Positions 1-7,720 of a DNA stretch of 33,098 bases are shown in pieces. A program made the position numbers and the translations under genes. The stretch comes from Collinsella sp. (GTDB taxonomy: Bacteria > Actinomycetota > Coriobacteriia > Coriobacteriales > Coriobacteriaceae): assembly GCA_018382295.1 (NCBI GenBank), contig JAGZQF010000035.1:1-33098 (forward strand), given 5' to 3'. The notes beneath the pieces were generated by a model, which did no database searches, was not told the origin of the DNA, and worked only from the letters and a program-made list of their open reading frames with translations. Numbering within the stretch: the first letter of the stretch is position 1; each line of letters begins with the position of its first letter.

Positions 1-2
1 CA

Positions 3-40
3 TCGCCCCCTTGCCGGGATCAAACCCGGCAAGGGGGCGA
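3..40. terminator. Perfect 16-bp stem hairpin
   Basis: Positions 3-18 and 25-40 are exact reverse complements around a 6-nt loop (ATCAAA). It is very GC-rich and looks like an intrinsic terminator stem of a gene ending left of the window. No long T-run follows on the plus strand within the window, and the minus-strand tail is cut off, so direction cannot be decided. Confidence 0.6.
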
Positions 41-197
41 ATATTGTGCAATTGCAAAACGATTGAGCTGAATGTCAATCTTGGTCTAACAGAGCCAAAA
101 ATAAAGCCCCAAGCGCTAAAAGTGTTCGCCCGGTGGCAAACCCACACCTCACACAGGGCTGATAAATCGTTTTAGCAAGAACCAAATCGACCTGGTT

Positions 198-326
198 TTC
201 GGAAGTATGCGGCAAATTCTGGAACCTCCGAGCACACCCTGTTTTTTCGCAACAAAATGCCTGATAAACTAGCCTCAAAAGCCAGGTCCGCTCATAGGGT
301 TCAGATTTTGCCGCATACTTCCGGAT
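198..326. repeat. 24-bp inverted repeats flanking 81 bp
   Basis: Positions 198-221 and 303-326 match in inverted orientation at 22 of 24 bases, with core GGAAGTATGCGGCAAA. The 81 bp between hold no convincing gene. The core TGCGGCAAATTC also occurs in the loop of the long inverted repeat near 21.1 kb, so this may be a dispersed intergenic repeat family. It lies just upstream of the decayed gene at 378. The 108-codon minus-strand open frame across this stretch has no recognisable family and is probably not a gene. Confidence 0.55.
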
Positions 327-377
327 TGACGCTGGCATCACTCGCTTCAAAGAGATGATTTCGGCCAGGAGGGCATT

Positions 378-1243
378 ATGGACCTGACGCTTTGTGGGCA
401 ATCCGCCTTTAACTACTACCGCATCTCGCCGCAGGTATTAGGCCTTTACCCCGCCATTAGCCTTGGCAATATGGATCGCAGATGTTGTGGCCTCGGAAGT
501 CATGCAGTTGTAAAAGACCTGCTTCACGCACCACTTCACAGGCTTGTATTCACTCGGGCACAATCCGGGTCGCGAAGCCTGTTTAAATCGTTAAGTTCAT
601 TCCACCCAACTGCGGCTGGGAGCGAGTTAACGACACCAAGGGCAATGACACCAACTTGTGGAAGCGCACGCCGCTTCTTACCGCAACGGATATCGCCGCG
701 TTCGCCAAGCAAGCCGCAGGCCTGCGCGGCGTCAAACAACTGCGCTGGGCGGCCGAGCACATGACGGGGCAGGCCGCCTCGCCCTTCGAAGTACAGACCT
801 CCATGCTTATCTCGCTCCCCCGCGACGAGGGCGGCCAGGGCATCGAGATCGCCAACAACGCGCGCATCCCGCTCAGTGAAGCCGCACGTTCGCTGTATGA
901 CAAAACCTGCTGCTACGCCGATATCCTCATCGAAAGCGCCACCGACAGCATGGGCGTCATTCTGGAATGCCAAGGCCGCTCTGCCCACGACAGCGATGCC
1001 GCGAGCCTCTCCGATGCCGAGCGCGCCACCGCACTCACAAGCATGGGCTACGACGTCATCCAAATTACCTATGACCAGATCAAGGAGAAGAAGAGCTTCG
1101 ACCACATAGCCGAGCTCATCCATAAAAAGGCCGGGCTTCCCCACATCCCAAAGACCAAACAGGAACGCATTGCCGAAGATACCTTACGGCAAGAGCTACT
1201 TGTCGATTGGGTTGAGCTATTCACTGCCGGGCCGGCCAGCTAG
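378..1243 (+). pseudogene. Decayed AbiEi-like/PD-(D/E)XK-type protein gene
   Basis: This is a broken copy of a protein family that I recall as common in Collinsella: an N-terminal region starting MDLTLCGQSAFNYYR and a C-terminal nuclease-like region. The start at 378 has a good ribosome binding site (AGGAGG, 5-6 nt upstream). The reading frame holds to about 560 (ending near LVFTRAQSGSR). Similarity then continues in another frame from about 587 (CGWERVND, WKRTPLL, GVKQLRWAAEH) to the stop at 1241-1243. An in-frame TAA at 584-586 blocks the second frame from extending upstream. From memory of the family, about 40-50 residues in the middle also seem to be missing. The C-terminal part keeps ADILIE then ILECQGRSAHD, resembling the D and ExK/ExQ core of the DUF559/Vsr-like nuclease fold. 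The stop codon shares a CTAG palindrome with the stop of the convergent gene at 1240. Confidence 0.65.
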
Positions 1244-2100
1244 CAGCTAGCAATCAGGGGCAGCGCAGGCACATCGGGCGATTCGACACGGGCGGCAAAA
1301 CCCGCCTCGGTCAGCTCGATGACCTCGGTAAACGTCGCATCGAAAAACTCCTCGGTTAGCAGGCGATACGGCGGATGATCGGGCTCACCGGGGTTTTCGC
1401 GCACGATCTCGTGCATAACGCCAATGGTCTTGAGCACATATTCTTTATGGATGGGATACTGCCCAAAACGTGCCGCAGCGGTATACAGGCGATCGGTCGC
1501 ACGCGGGATGGAAACAATGCCGAGCGTCTTGCCAAACCAGTCAAAGTCGCCTTGCTTTTTAATGCGGAACTCCTCGCACGGCTTGCCGCCGTGCGCCTCC
1601 AGGTACTGATTCACGCGCGTATTCCATACGGTATCGGCCACCAGATGCGACCAGACACCCAGTGTCAAATCGAGCAACGACTGCGCCACGTCATCGGGCG
1701 CGAGCGAAAGCTCGCTAGCACCGGGACCGGCAACCGGCTCGGCATCCTTGTAGCGTTGGGGATAATGTACCCGATTGAGTCGCTCGCGCTCCTCGACAAT
1801 CGAGGTCGCGGCAGCCGGCGTACCAACAGGCGCCCCTTTGAGCAGCGGCGCCACATAGGTATCCCAGAACTCGTGCTCGCGCGGCTTAGGGATAGGCTCG
1901 GGCTTTGCAAAGTGCGTAATGCGGTACGGGATGGGATCGGCGATGCCAGGGACCATATAGCCCACGAAGATATCCGGAACCACGCAGCCAAACAAAAAGG
2001 CATTGCGGTCGCGCACACTATTGGCAAGCGCACCGGTGCGCTCCAGCAAACGCTCCGTCTGAGCGATATGAATGTTCCAGCTTGGCATAGCCACCCCCAT
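1240..2100 (-). CDS. Zinc-dependent phospholipase C-like protein
   Basis: A protein of 286 residues (282 from the second Met at 2088) resembling the zinc-dependent phospholipase C / S1-P1 nuclease-like family (PF00882 type). Supporting motifs are an early His (WNIHIAQTERLL), an Asp-rich segment (FLFGCVVPDIF), THFAKPEP, and a mid-protein GVWSHLVADTVWN with the His and Asp expected as zinc ligands. No signal peptide is visible, so it is probably cytoplasmic, and its true substrate is unknown. The start is ambiguous: ATG at 2100 or ATG at 2088, with a GGGGGTGG stretch just before the latter. It lies 67 bp downstream of cbiO on the same strand and may be co-transcribed. Its stop overlaps the convergent pseudogene stop by 4 bp, leaving no room for a dedicated terminator. 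Confidence 0.7.
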   Translation of the reverse strand: MGVAMPSWNIHIAQTERLLERTGALANSVRDRNAFLFGCVVPDIFVGYMVPGIADPIPYRITHFAKPEPIPKPREHEFWDTYVAPLLKGAPVGTPAAATSIVEERERLNRVHYPQRYKDAEPVAGPGASELSLAPDDVAQSLLDLTLGVWSHLVADTVWNTRVNQYLEAHGGKPCEEFRIKKQGDFDWFGKTLGIVSIPRATDRLYTAAARFGQYPIHKEYVLKTIGVMHEIVRENPGEPDHPPYRLLTEEFFDATFTEVIELTEAGFAARVESPDVPALPLIASC

Positions 2101-2167
2101 AAAAACCTGGATAACTATACCATCACGGCAAAGCCACTCGGGCGGCTACGCACGCTCTACGCAGCAA

Positions 2168-2962
2168 CTAGTCCGTCGCACCGCTTTCGGTTCCATACGA
2201 CGGCGAAGGCGCCTCGACCACATGGTGATATCGATCGATATAGATTGCACGGGCACCCAGGCGTCGCACCAAATCCTGGTGATGCGTGCTCATCAAGACC
2301 GTCTTACCCGCCGCGACGTAGGCCAGCAAGAAGTTGACCACGATGTCGCACGAGTCTTCATCGAGCCCGTTGGTAGGCTCATCGAGCACTAGGATATCGG
2401 GGTTCATCGACACGACTGCCGCCAGTGCCACGCGCTTCTTTTGCCCGCCCGAAAGCTGATAGGGCGAGGCATCAACCAGGTCGGCAACTTGAAACAGCTC
2501 CATGGCATCGCGGACGCGGCGCTCGAGCTCGTCTGCCGGCAGCCCCATCTGCGCGGGACCAAAAGCGACTTCCTCGCCCACCGTAGCGCAGAACAGCTGG
2601 GCGTCGGCATTCTGGAACACAAAGCCCACGCGCTGATGAAAACGCTGAGCGGCAGCGGAATCCTTTAGAAACGCCGCATCGATCACGTGCCCGTCAAACA
2701 GGTACGCCCCTGCGTCCGCGAGTTCAAGGCCGTTAATAAGACGCATAATCGTCGTCTTGCCGCAGCCGTTGGGACCGAGCAGGGCAACGAGTTCACCACG
2801 ATCGACCTGCAGCGACACGCCATCGACAACCGTATGCCCCGCATAGGAGAACACCACGTCGCGCAGCTCGATGAGCGGAACGACCTCGGCGCCGCCCACA
2901 CCGTTCGTGCCCGCCGCACTATTCATATCGATCGTCAAAACGTCGCCCTTCCCCATTTGCAT
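2168..2962 (-). CDS. cbiO: ECF/CbiO-type metal transporter ATPase
   Basis: Energy-coupling ATPase of a group II ECF transporter for nickel or cobalt; it hydrolyses ATP on the cytoplasmic face to drive metal uptake. In 264 residues it has Walker A GPNGCGKT (63-70), Q-loop VFQNADAQLF (Gln117), signature LSGGQ (170-174), Walker B ILVLDE (190-195), D-loop GLDE and switch histidine in STHHQD (His227). The first 25 residues are a poorly conserved extension. The ATG at 2956 may be the real start, since GGGG lies 7 nt before it but almost touches the ATG at 2962. It follows cbiQ by 22 bp and is the last transporter gene of a cbiM-cbiQ-cbiO operon. The family name does not decide between Ni and Co; the upstream palindrome favours nickel. 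Confidence 0.92.
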   Translation of the reverse strand: MQMGKGDVLTIDMNSAAGTNGVGGAEVVPLIELRDVVFSYAGHTVVDGVSLQVDRGELVALLGPNGCGKTTIMRLINGLELADAGAYLFDGHVIDAAFLKDSAAAQRFHQRVGFVFQNADAQLFCATVGEEVAFGPAQMGLPADELERRVRDAMELFQVADLVDASPYQLSGGQKKRVALAAVVSMNPDILVLDEPTNGLDEDSCDIVVNFLLAYVAAGKTVLMSTHHQDLVRRLGARAIYIDRYHHVVEAPSPSYGTESGATD

Positions 2963-2984
2963 CCCCAGTCGGAACCAGCAGCGC

Positions 2985-3827
2985 CTACAGCACGGCGCAC
3001 AACACTGTCAGCAGCGCCACGCCGGCCGCATAGGCCGCATCGCGCCAGCCAAACCTGGCGCGCGCGGGAGCCGGATACGCACCGGCAAAGCCGCGGCAAA
3101 GCATAGCCTCGTCCATCGCGCGGCTGCATTTCATCGCCTTGATAAAGGTCATGCCCATGATACCCGCCAGCGAGTCGGTGCGCGAAAAACCCGCAGGCGC
3201 ACGACCCACGCTGCGCAGCATGACCGATTCGCACAGATCGTGCGCCGTGCGTCCCAGCACCTCGATATGCTTGAGCGCCATATCAAACGTAAAGATAACT
3301 TCGTCGGGTAGATGCAACGTCTTGAGCGCCGCCGACATGCGGCTCCAGGTGAGCGTCCACGAAACGCCCAGCACGAGCGACACGTTAATGAACGTCTTGA
3401 GCGCAATCTTGAGCATGGCGCCCGCGGCAGAAGCGTCCAGCAGCAAGGCGGGCAGCGCCAGAACCACCGCGAGCCCCGCAGCGCCAAGCGCCGGCACAAA
3501 GGTTGCCCGCAGCCCGCGTACGGGGCGCACGGCAACGAGCACCAGCGCGATAGCCGCCATCAACATGAGGCACAGAGGGCTCTGCGTCAAACACACGCAC
3601 AGGACGCAAACGAACATCCCCACCAGGCGCACCGGAGCCGAAACGCAAGAAAGGGCGCGGTCGACCATCGACCCGCCCTCGTGCGCGCCTCCACCCAGGC
3701 GAACCCGCTCAAGCAGGCTCGCCAGGTGCAGGACATTCTTTTGCATCACACGATGCCGAGCCCTCGCGGGCTCGTATCGCTCCTCGGCCGCAAGCCAGCT
3801 AGGCAGCTCGGCTATTGCCATGAGCAC
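2985..3827 (-). CDS. cbiQ: ECF transporter transmembrane protein CbiQ/EcfT
   Basis: Membrane T-component that couples the ATPase to the substrate-binding membrane protein. The 280-residue product has several hydrophobic segments (about residues 65-95, 105-130 and 135-160) and ends in a hydrophobic helix. The cytoplasmic region has LHLPDEVIFTFDMALKHIEVL and the family-typical basic/small-residue coupling motifs near MTFIKAMKCSRAMDEAMLCRG, matching the A-R-G type helices of EcfT/CbiQ that contact the ATPase. The start at 3827 overlaps the end of cbiM by 29 bp, which suggests translational coupling; a second Met lies 6 bp further in. It is followed by cbiO after 22 bp. Confidence 0.9.
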   Translation of the reverse strand: MLMAIAELPSWLAAEERYEPARARHRVMQKNVLHLASLLERVRLGGGAHEGGSMVDRALSCVSAPVRLVGMFVCVLCVCLTQSPLCLMLMAAIALVLVAVRPVRGLRATFVPALGAAGLAVVLALPALLLDASAAGAMLKIALKTFINVSLVLGVSWTLTWSRMSAALKTLHLPDEVIFTFDMALKHIEVLGRTAHDLCESVMLRSVGRAPAGFSRTDSLAGIMGMTFIKAMKCSRAMDEAMLCRGFAGAYPAPARARFGWRDAAYAAGVALLTVLCAVL

Positions 3828-4884
3828 CGCTTTCCTTGACCGTCAACGAGACCAGGCGGAATGCGATGGTGAGCACCGCCACGCCAATCACGCCCGAAAG
3901 AATATACATCGCGGCCTGGCCGGCAAAGCCAAGGCCCTGCTCCTCGGAATAGGCCTGCAGATAATCGCCCGTGGGCAGGGCATCGGCAAAGGTCGGGGTA
4001 TCGAGGCCGACCGAAGCCTGCAGGCTGTCGTCGCCAGCCTCCTGGACGGCGGTCGCGACGCCCTCGGCGTCCCACTCGCCCCAGGCGTCACCGGTGGCCA
4101 GCAGGCCCAGCGGCGTGGCCACGACAAGCACGGCGACCAGGATGAGCGTGGGGACCAGCGAGGTCTTCTTGGCGGTTGCGCCCTCGGCGTCCAGCAGGCC
4201 GTCGGAAGCCTCGGGCCCGACGATAATGCTCGGCGCCGTCTTCTTGATAAAGCCGTAGATGGCGGCCGTCGCCACGCCCTCGACCACGCCGGCAACCAGC
4301 ATATGCGGGATCAGCATGGCAGGAATGGAAACAGACAGCGGGAAGGGGCAGTACAGCGGCGCGCCCGAAGCGTTGGTGAAGAGCATCGGCTGAATGCCAA
4401 ACTCGATGGCAGCGCAAAGGGCAGCCACGCACAAGCCAACCCAGCCGCTCACGATGGCAGAAACCGAGGTGCCCCAGCTCTTGTCGTGCAGGCGGCTGTT
4501 GAACGCGCGGAATACCATGGCGGCAACAAACGGCAGCACAAAAGCCATGTTAAAACAGTTGGCCCCAAAGGACAGGATGCCGCCATCGCCAAACAGCAGC
4601 GCCTGCAGCGCCAGCGCAACCGAAACCGCAATGGCCGCGGCCTCGGGACCCAGCAGCAGCGCAATGAGCGCGCCGCCAACGGCGTGACCCGTGGTGCCGC
4701 CGGGCAGCGGCACATTGAACATCATGAGCAAAAAGGAGAACGCGGCGCAGATGCCCAAGAAAGCCATGTGCTCGCGATCGAGCGTGGCGCGCACCTTCTT
4801 GATGCAGTGAACCCACACGGGCACCATCGCCACTGCCATGAGGGCATCGGTCTGCGGGGACAGATAATTATCTGGAATGTGCAT
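3799..4884 (-). CDS. cbiM: ECF metal transporter substrate component CbiM/NikM with C-terminal PDGLE-type domain
   Basis: Substrate-binding membrane protein for Ni2+ or Co2+. It begins MHIPDNYLSP; in this family the N-terminal Met-His and a later His (in GGTTGHAVGGAL) form the metal site. Residues 1 to about 220 are the multi-helix CbiM part. After a linker comes a hydrophobic helix (VPTLILVAVLVVATPLGLLA), then an extracytoplasmic segment (TGDAWGEWDAE) and a last membrane helix near residues 325-350. This second part resembles the CbiN/PDGLE module, so M and N components are fused in one chain, as in NikMN. The start has GGAGG five bases upstream. It is first in the operon with cbiQ and cbiO, and a palindromic operator lies 58-85 bp upstream of the ATG. 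The N-terminal motif fits either metal. Confidence 0.92.
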   Translation of the reverse strand: MHIPDNYLSPQTDALMAVAMVPVWVHCIKKVRATLDREHMAFLGICAAFSFLLMMFNVPLPGGTTGHAVGGALIALLLGPEAAAIAVSVALALQALLFGDGGILSFGANCFNMAFVLPFVAAMVFRAFNSRLHDKSWGTSVSAIVSGWVGLCVAALCAAIEFGIQPMLFTNASGAPLYCPFPLSVSIPAMLIPHMLVAGVVEGVATAAIYGFIKKTAPSIIVGPEASDGLLDAEGATAKKTSLVPTLILVAVLVVATPLGLLATGDAWGEWDAEGVATAVQEAGDDSLQASVGLDTPTFADALPTGDYLQAYSEEQGLGFAGQAAMYILSGVIGVAVLTIAFRLVSLTVKESGAHGNSRAA

Positions 4885-4941
4885 GTACGCCTCCCGGTTG
4901 TCGGCGCACAGAATTGCAACGCCGCTTAAATCGCCTTGTCA

Positions 4942-4969
4942 GTGTTACGTATTGTCAGATTCGTAACAC
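4942..4969 (-). promoter_or_regulatory. Palindromic operator upstream of cbiMQO, NikR-like
   Basis: GTGTTACG at 4942-4949 and CGTAACAC at 4962-4969 are perfect inverted repeats 12 bp apart, equivalent to GTGTTAC-N14-GTAACAC. This layout resembles NikR operators that I recall from non-enterobacterial genomes. It sits between the pheT terminator and the cbiM start. A weak promoter candidate lies just upstream on the minus strand (-10 TATGAT at 4985-4980, -35 TTGTCG at 5008-5003, 17-bp spacer), which would place the palindrome at the transcription start and allow repression. No nikR gene is in the window. Confidence 0.6.
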
Positions 4970-4989
4970 GCCGCGGGCTATCATAGCAA

Positions 4990-5022
4990 AACGGCGCGCT
5001 GCCGACAAAGCAGCACGCCGTT
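4990..5022 (-). terminator. Intrinsic terminator after pheT
   Basis: A 13-bp stem (4990-5002 with 5010-5022) with a 7-nt loop. The single mismatch becomes a G-U pair only when read on the minus strand, and the minus strand continues with TTTTGCT. It lies about 110 bp after the pheT stop and separates pheST from the metal transporter operon. Confidence 0.75.
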
Positions 5023-5132
5023 ATGTAATGCGCGTGTCATATATGCAGGCTCAACGGTGCCTTATTCCGAACACCGCGGTCACGCAGAGCCCACAGCAAC
5101 CGTCATCAGGCCCTACGCCCCCAGCGCAAGCC

Positions 5133-7559
5133 CTAGCCGCGGACCTCGCCGTTTACGCCCTTGCACACCTTGGTGACGATCTTCTGGTGCGCTTTTTCGA
5201 CCTCTTCACTGGTGAGCGTGTGGTCGTCGGAGCGATACGTAAGCGCAAAGGCCATGGACTTCTTGCCCGCACCGATGCGGATGGGATCGCGGTAGACGTC
5301 GAACAGGCGCACGCCCTCGAGCAGCTTGCCGCCGGCGCTGGTAATACGGCGCTCAAGATCCTCGCAGGTCACGGTGTTGTCGACCACGATAGCAAGGTCG
5401 TGCTCAACGGCAGGGTACTGCGAGAACTCGCGGTAGTTCTCCTGGTTGCGGGCGCCCTTGATCAGCTTGTCCAGATCGAGCTCAAAGGCAACGACGACCT
5501 CGTCGATGCCCATCGCCTCGCGCGCCTCGGGGTGAATCTCGCCGACCCAGCCCAGCACGGTGCCGCCGGACAGGACCTCGGCCGCACGACCCGGCTGCAA
5601 GAAAGCGTAGCCCTCGCCCTCGACGGGACGGAAGCGAACCTTCTCGATGCGCAGCTGGGCGAGCAGCTCCTCGACAATGCCCTTGCCAAAGAAGAAGCGC
5701 AGCTTGCGGTACTTCATGTTCCAGGACCGCTCGCTCCACTGGCCCGAAAGCACACCCGCCACGGACTTGGTCTCCTTGGGCAGGCTGGCGTTCTCGCGAC
5801 CGTGGAACAGGCTGCCGACCTCGTACAGGTGCACGTTGGGCGTACCGTGCGCCTCGTTGTAGGCCACGGACTGCAGCAGGCCCGGCAGCAGCGAACGACG
5901 CATCTCGGTCTGCTCGGCTACCAGCGGGTTCATGAGCACCACGGGGCAACCGCGGCCCTCGGTGGACATACCGATCTTCTCCAGGTCGCCCGGAGCGGCA
6001 AAGCCAAAGGTCGTGGTCTCGTTGAGGCCGCAGGCGCGCAGAATCTCGCCGACCTTGCGGGTGAGCTTCTGCTCGCGGGTCAGGCCGCCGATGTGGTTCT
6101 TGGCAGCCGGGATGGTCGCCGTCACGCGGCCCATGCCCCATAGGCGCAGGACCTCCTCGATCAGATCGATCTCGCGCGGCAGGTCGGGGCGGAAGCTCGG
6201 CGGAGTGACCATAAAGTCCTCGCCGTCGCGCTCGACGGTGCAGCCCAGGCGAGTGAGCGAACGCTCGATAAAGTCGGGCTCGATGTCGGCGCCGCAGATG
6301 GCATGCACGCGGGCCAGGCGCAGCTTGATGCTGTCGATGCTCTTGGGCGCGGGGAAAACGTCGACGTAGCCGGGAGCGACTTCGCCGCCGGCGATCTCCT
6401 CGATGAGCGCGCAGGTAACGTTGGCGACATCCACGCAGCCGGTCTCATCGACCTGGCGCTCAAAGCGAATGGAGGCGTCGGAGATCAGCGAAAGGTCGCG
6501 GCTGGTGTGCGAGGTGCGGCCGGCGTTGAAGCAGGCGCTCTCGACCATCACGTCGACGGTGTCGTCCTCAATCTCGGAATCCATGCCACCCATGCCGTCG
6601 GTGATGAGGCCCATACCGGCGTCGAGCACGCGCTCCTCGCCGTCGAGCGTCGTGAACTTCTCGTCCTGCTGGGCGGCGCGAACCACCACACGACGGTGGC
6701 CATCGCGCTCGGCAAAGGTGTCCAGGTCAAAGGCGTGCAGCGGCTGACCGGTGAGCATCATCACATAGTTGGTGATGTCGACGATGTTGTTGTGCGGGCG
6801 CACACCCAAGGCGTTAAGGCGCTTGACCATCCAGTCGGGCGACGAGCCGACCTTGACGTTGCGCACGATGCGGGCAACGTAGCGGTCGCACAGGCCCTCG
6901 TCGGCAATCTCGACGGAAAGCTCGTCGTCGGTCGCGCGGCCGGTCTCGGCCTTGATGGCGGGCAGCTCAACGTGAAAATCGCGGTCGAAGATGGCGCCGG
7001 TCTCGCGGGCCATGCCGATCATGGACAGGCAGTCGGGGCGGTTGGGCGTGATCTCGCAGTCGAGCACGGTGTCGCTGGAGCCCACATACTCGGCAAACGG
7101 CATGCCGCAGGGCGTATCCTCGGGCAGAATCATAATGCCGGAGTGATCGCCGCCCAGGCCGAGCTCGCGCGCGGAGCAGTTCATGCCCATGGACACGACG
7201 CCGCGCAGCTTGCTCTTTTTGATCTTGACGTCGCCGGGCAGCACGGCACCGATCATGGCCGTGACGATGTGGTCGCCGGCCTCGAAGTTCTGCGCGCCGC
7301 AGACGATCTGCAGCGGAGCGGGGTTGCCGTCGGCGTCGAGGTTCTTGTCGCCCACGTCGACCGAGCACACATACATGTGGTCGCTATCGGGATGCGGGGT
7401 CTTGGTGATTACCTTGGCGGTCACCACGTGGTCAAAGGACTCGCCCACGGTGTCGATCGCCTCGACCTCGGTACCGGTACGGATATATTCGTCCGAAAGG
7501 GTCTTGGGATCCTCCGGAATATCGATCATGGTCTTGAGCCAGTCGTAAGAAACGCGCAT
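5133..7559 (-). CDS. pheT: Phenylalanine-tRNA ligase beta subunit
   Basis: Beta subunit of the alpha2-beta2 phenylalanyl-tRNA synthetase, which charges tRNA-Phe in the cytoplasm. At 808 residues it has normal family length. Recognisable parts in order: the N-terminal MRVSYDWLKTMIDIP; the tRNA-binding OB-fold domain (PHPDSDHMYVCSVDVG then QIVCGAQNFEAGD, about residues 40-150); the B3/B4 editing region (CDRYVARIV, HNNIVDITNYVMMLTGQPLHAFD), where the beta subunit edits Tyr-tRNA-Phe; the B5 domain; the catalytic-like fold (LLPGLLQSVAYNEAHG, LYEVGSLF); and the C-terminal anticodon-binding FDX-ACB domain (FSQYPAVEHDLAIVVD to the end). The start at 7559 has AAAGGAG about nine bases upstream. It is downstream of pheS, separated by a structured 161-bp spacer. 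Confidence 0.97.
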   Translation of the reverse strand: MRVSYDWLKTMIDIPEDPKTLSDEYIRTGTEVEAIDTVGESFDHVVTAKVITKTPHPDSDHMYVCSVDVGDKNLDADGNPAPLQIVCGAQNFEAGDHIVTAMIGAVLPGDVKIKKSKLRGVVSMGMNCSARELGLGGDHSGIMILPEDTPCGMPFAEYVGSSDTVLDCEITPNRPDCLSMIGMARETGAIFDRDFHVELPAIKAETGRATDDELSVEIADEGLCDRYVARIVRNVKVGSSPDWMVKRLNALGVRPHNNIVDITNYVMMLTGQPLHAFDLDTFAERDGHRRVVVRAAQQDEKFTTLDGEERVLDAGMGLITDGMGGMDSEIEDDTVDVMVESACFNAGRTSHTSRDLSLISDASIRFERQVDETGCVDVANVTCALIEEIAGGEVAPGYVDVFPAPKSIDSIKLRLARVHAICGADIEPDFIERSLTRLGCTVERDGEDFMVTPPSFRPDLPREIDLIEEVLRLWGMGRVTATIPAAKNHIGGLTREQKLTRKVGEILRACGLNETTTFGFAAPGDLEKIGMSTEGRGCPVVLMNPLVAEQTEMRRSLLPGLLQSVAYNEAHGTPNVHLYEVGSLFHGRENASLPKETKSVAGVLSGQWSERSWNMKYRKLRFFFGKGIVEELLAQLRIEKVRFRPVEGEGYAFLQPGRAAEVLSGGTVLGWVGEIHPEAREAMGIDEVVVAFELDLDKLIKGARNQENYREFSQYPAVEHDLAIVVDNTVTCEDLERRITSAGGKLLEGVRLFDVYRDPIRIGAGKKSMAFALTYRSDDHTLTSEEVEKAHQKIVTKVCKGVNGEVRG

Positions 7560-7614
7560 CTAACTGGTCTCCTTTCATAAATGCGGCTTTGAGCCGGAAA
7601 ACTGCAACGGAGAC

Positions 7615-7713
7615 GGGTTTTCCAAGTGCCGCAGATTGCCTTGAAAGAGGAGGGCCGCGTACTTAGGTACGCAACCGACGATTGAAAGGCAAGGTGCGGT
7701 GCTTGGGAAAGCC
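7615..7713. repeat. Long imperfect stem-loop between pheS and pheT
   Basis: The outer arms (about 7615-7641 and 7685-7713) pair imperfectly; shared blocks are TTTCC/GGGAAA, CCGCA/TGCGG and TTGCCTT/AAGGCAA. A perfect inner hairpin GCGTAC-TTAG-GTACGC sits at 7657-7672. The whole fills most of the pheS-pheT gap. It has no T-run of a terminator. It could be a dispersed palindromic repeat, an mRNA processing site, or a structure that sets the alpha:beta ratio; only the sequence symmetry is certain. Confidence 0.6.
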
Positions 7714-7720
7714 GCCGGGA

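Noticed and set aside
75..401. 108-codon open frame on the minus strand
   Set aside because: No recognisable domain or convincing start signal, and it runs through both arms of the inverted repeat and into the plus-strand pseudogene.
3139..4929. 596-codon plus-strand open frame opposite cbiQ and cbiM
   Set aside because: His/Arg/Gly-rich shadow of the high-GC genes on the other strand; no family resemblance.
4885..5132. Cobalamin riboswitch upstream of cbiM
   Set aside because: No B12-box-like sequence was seen; the space holds the pheT terminator and a short palindrome instead.
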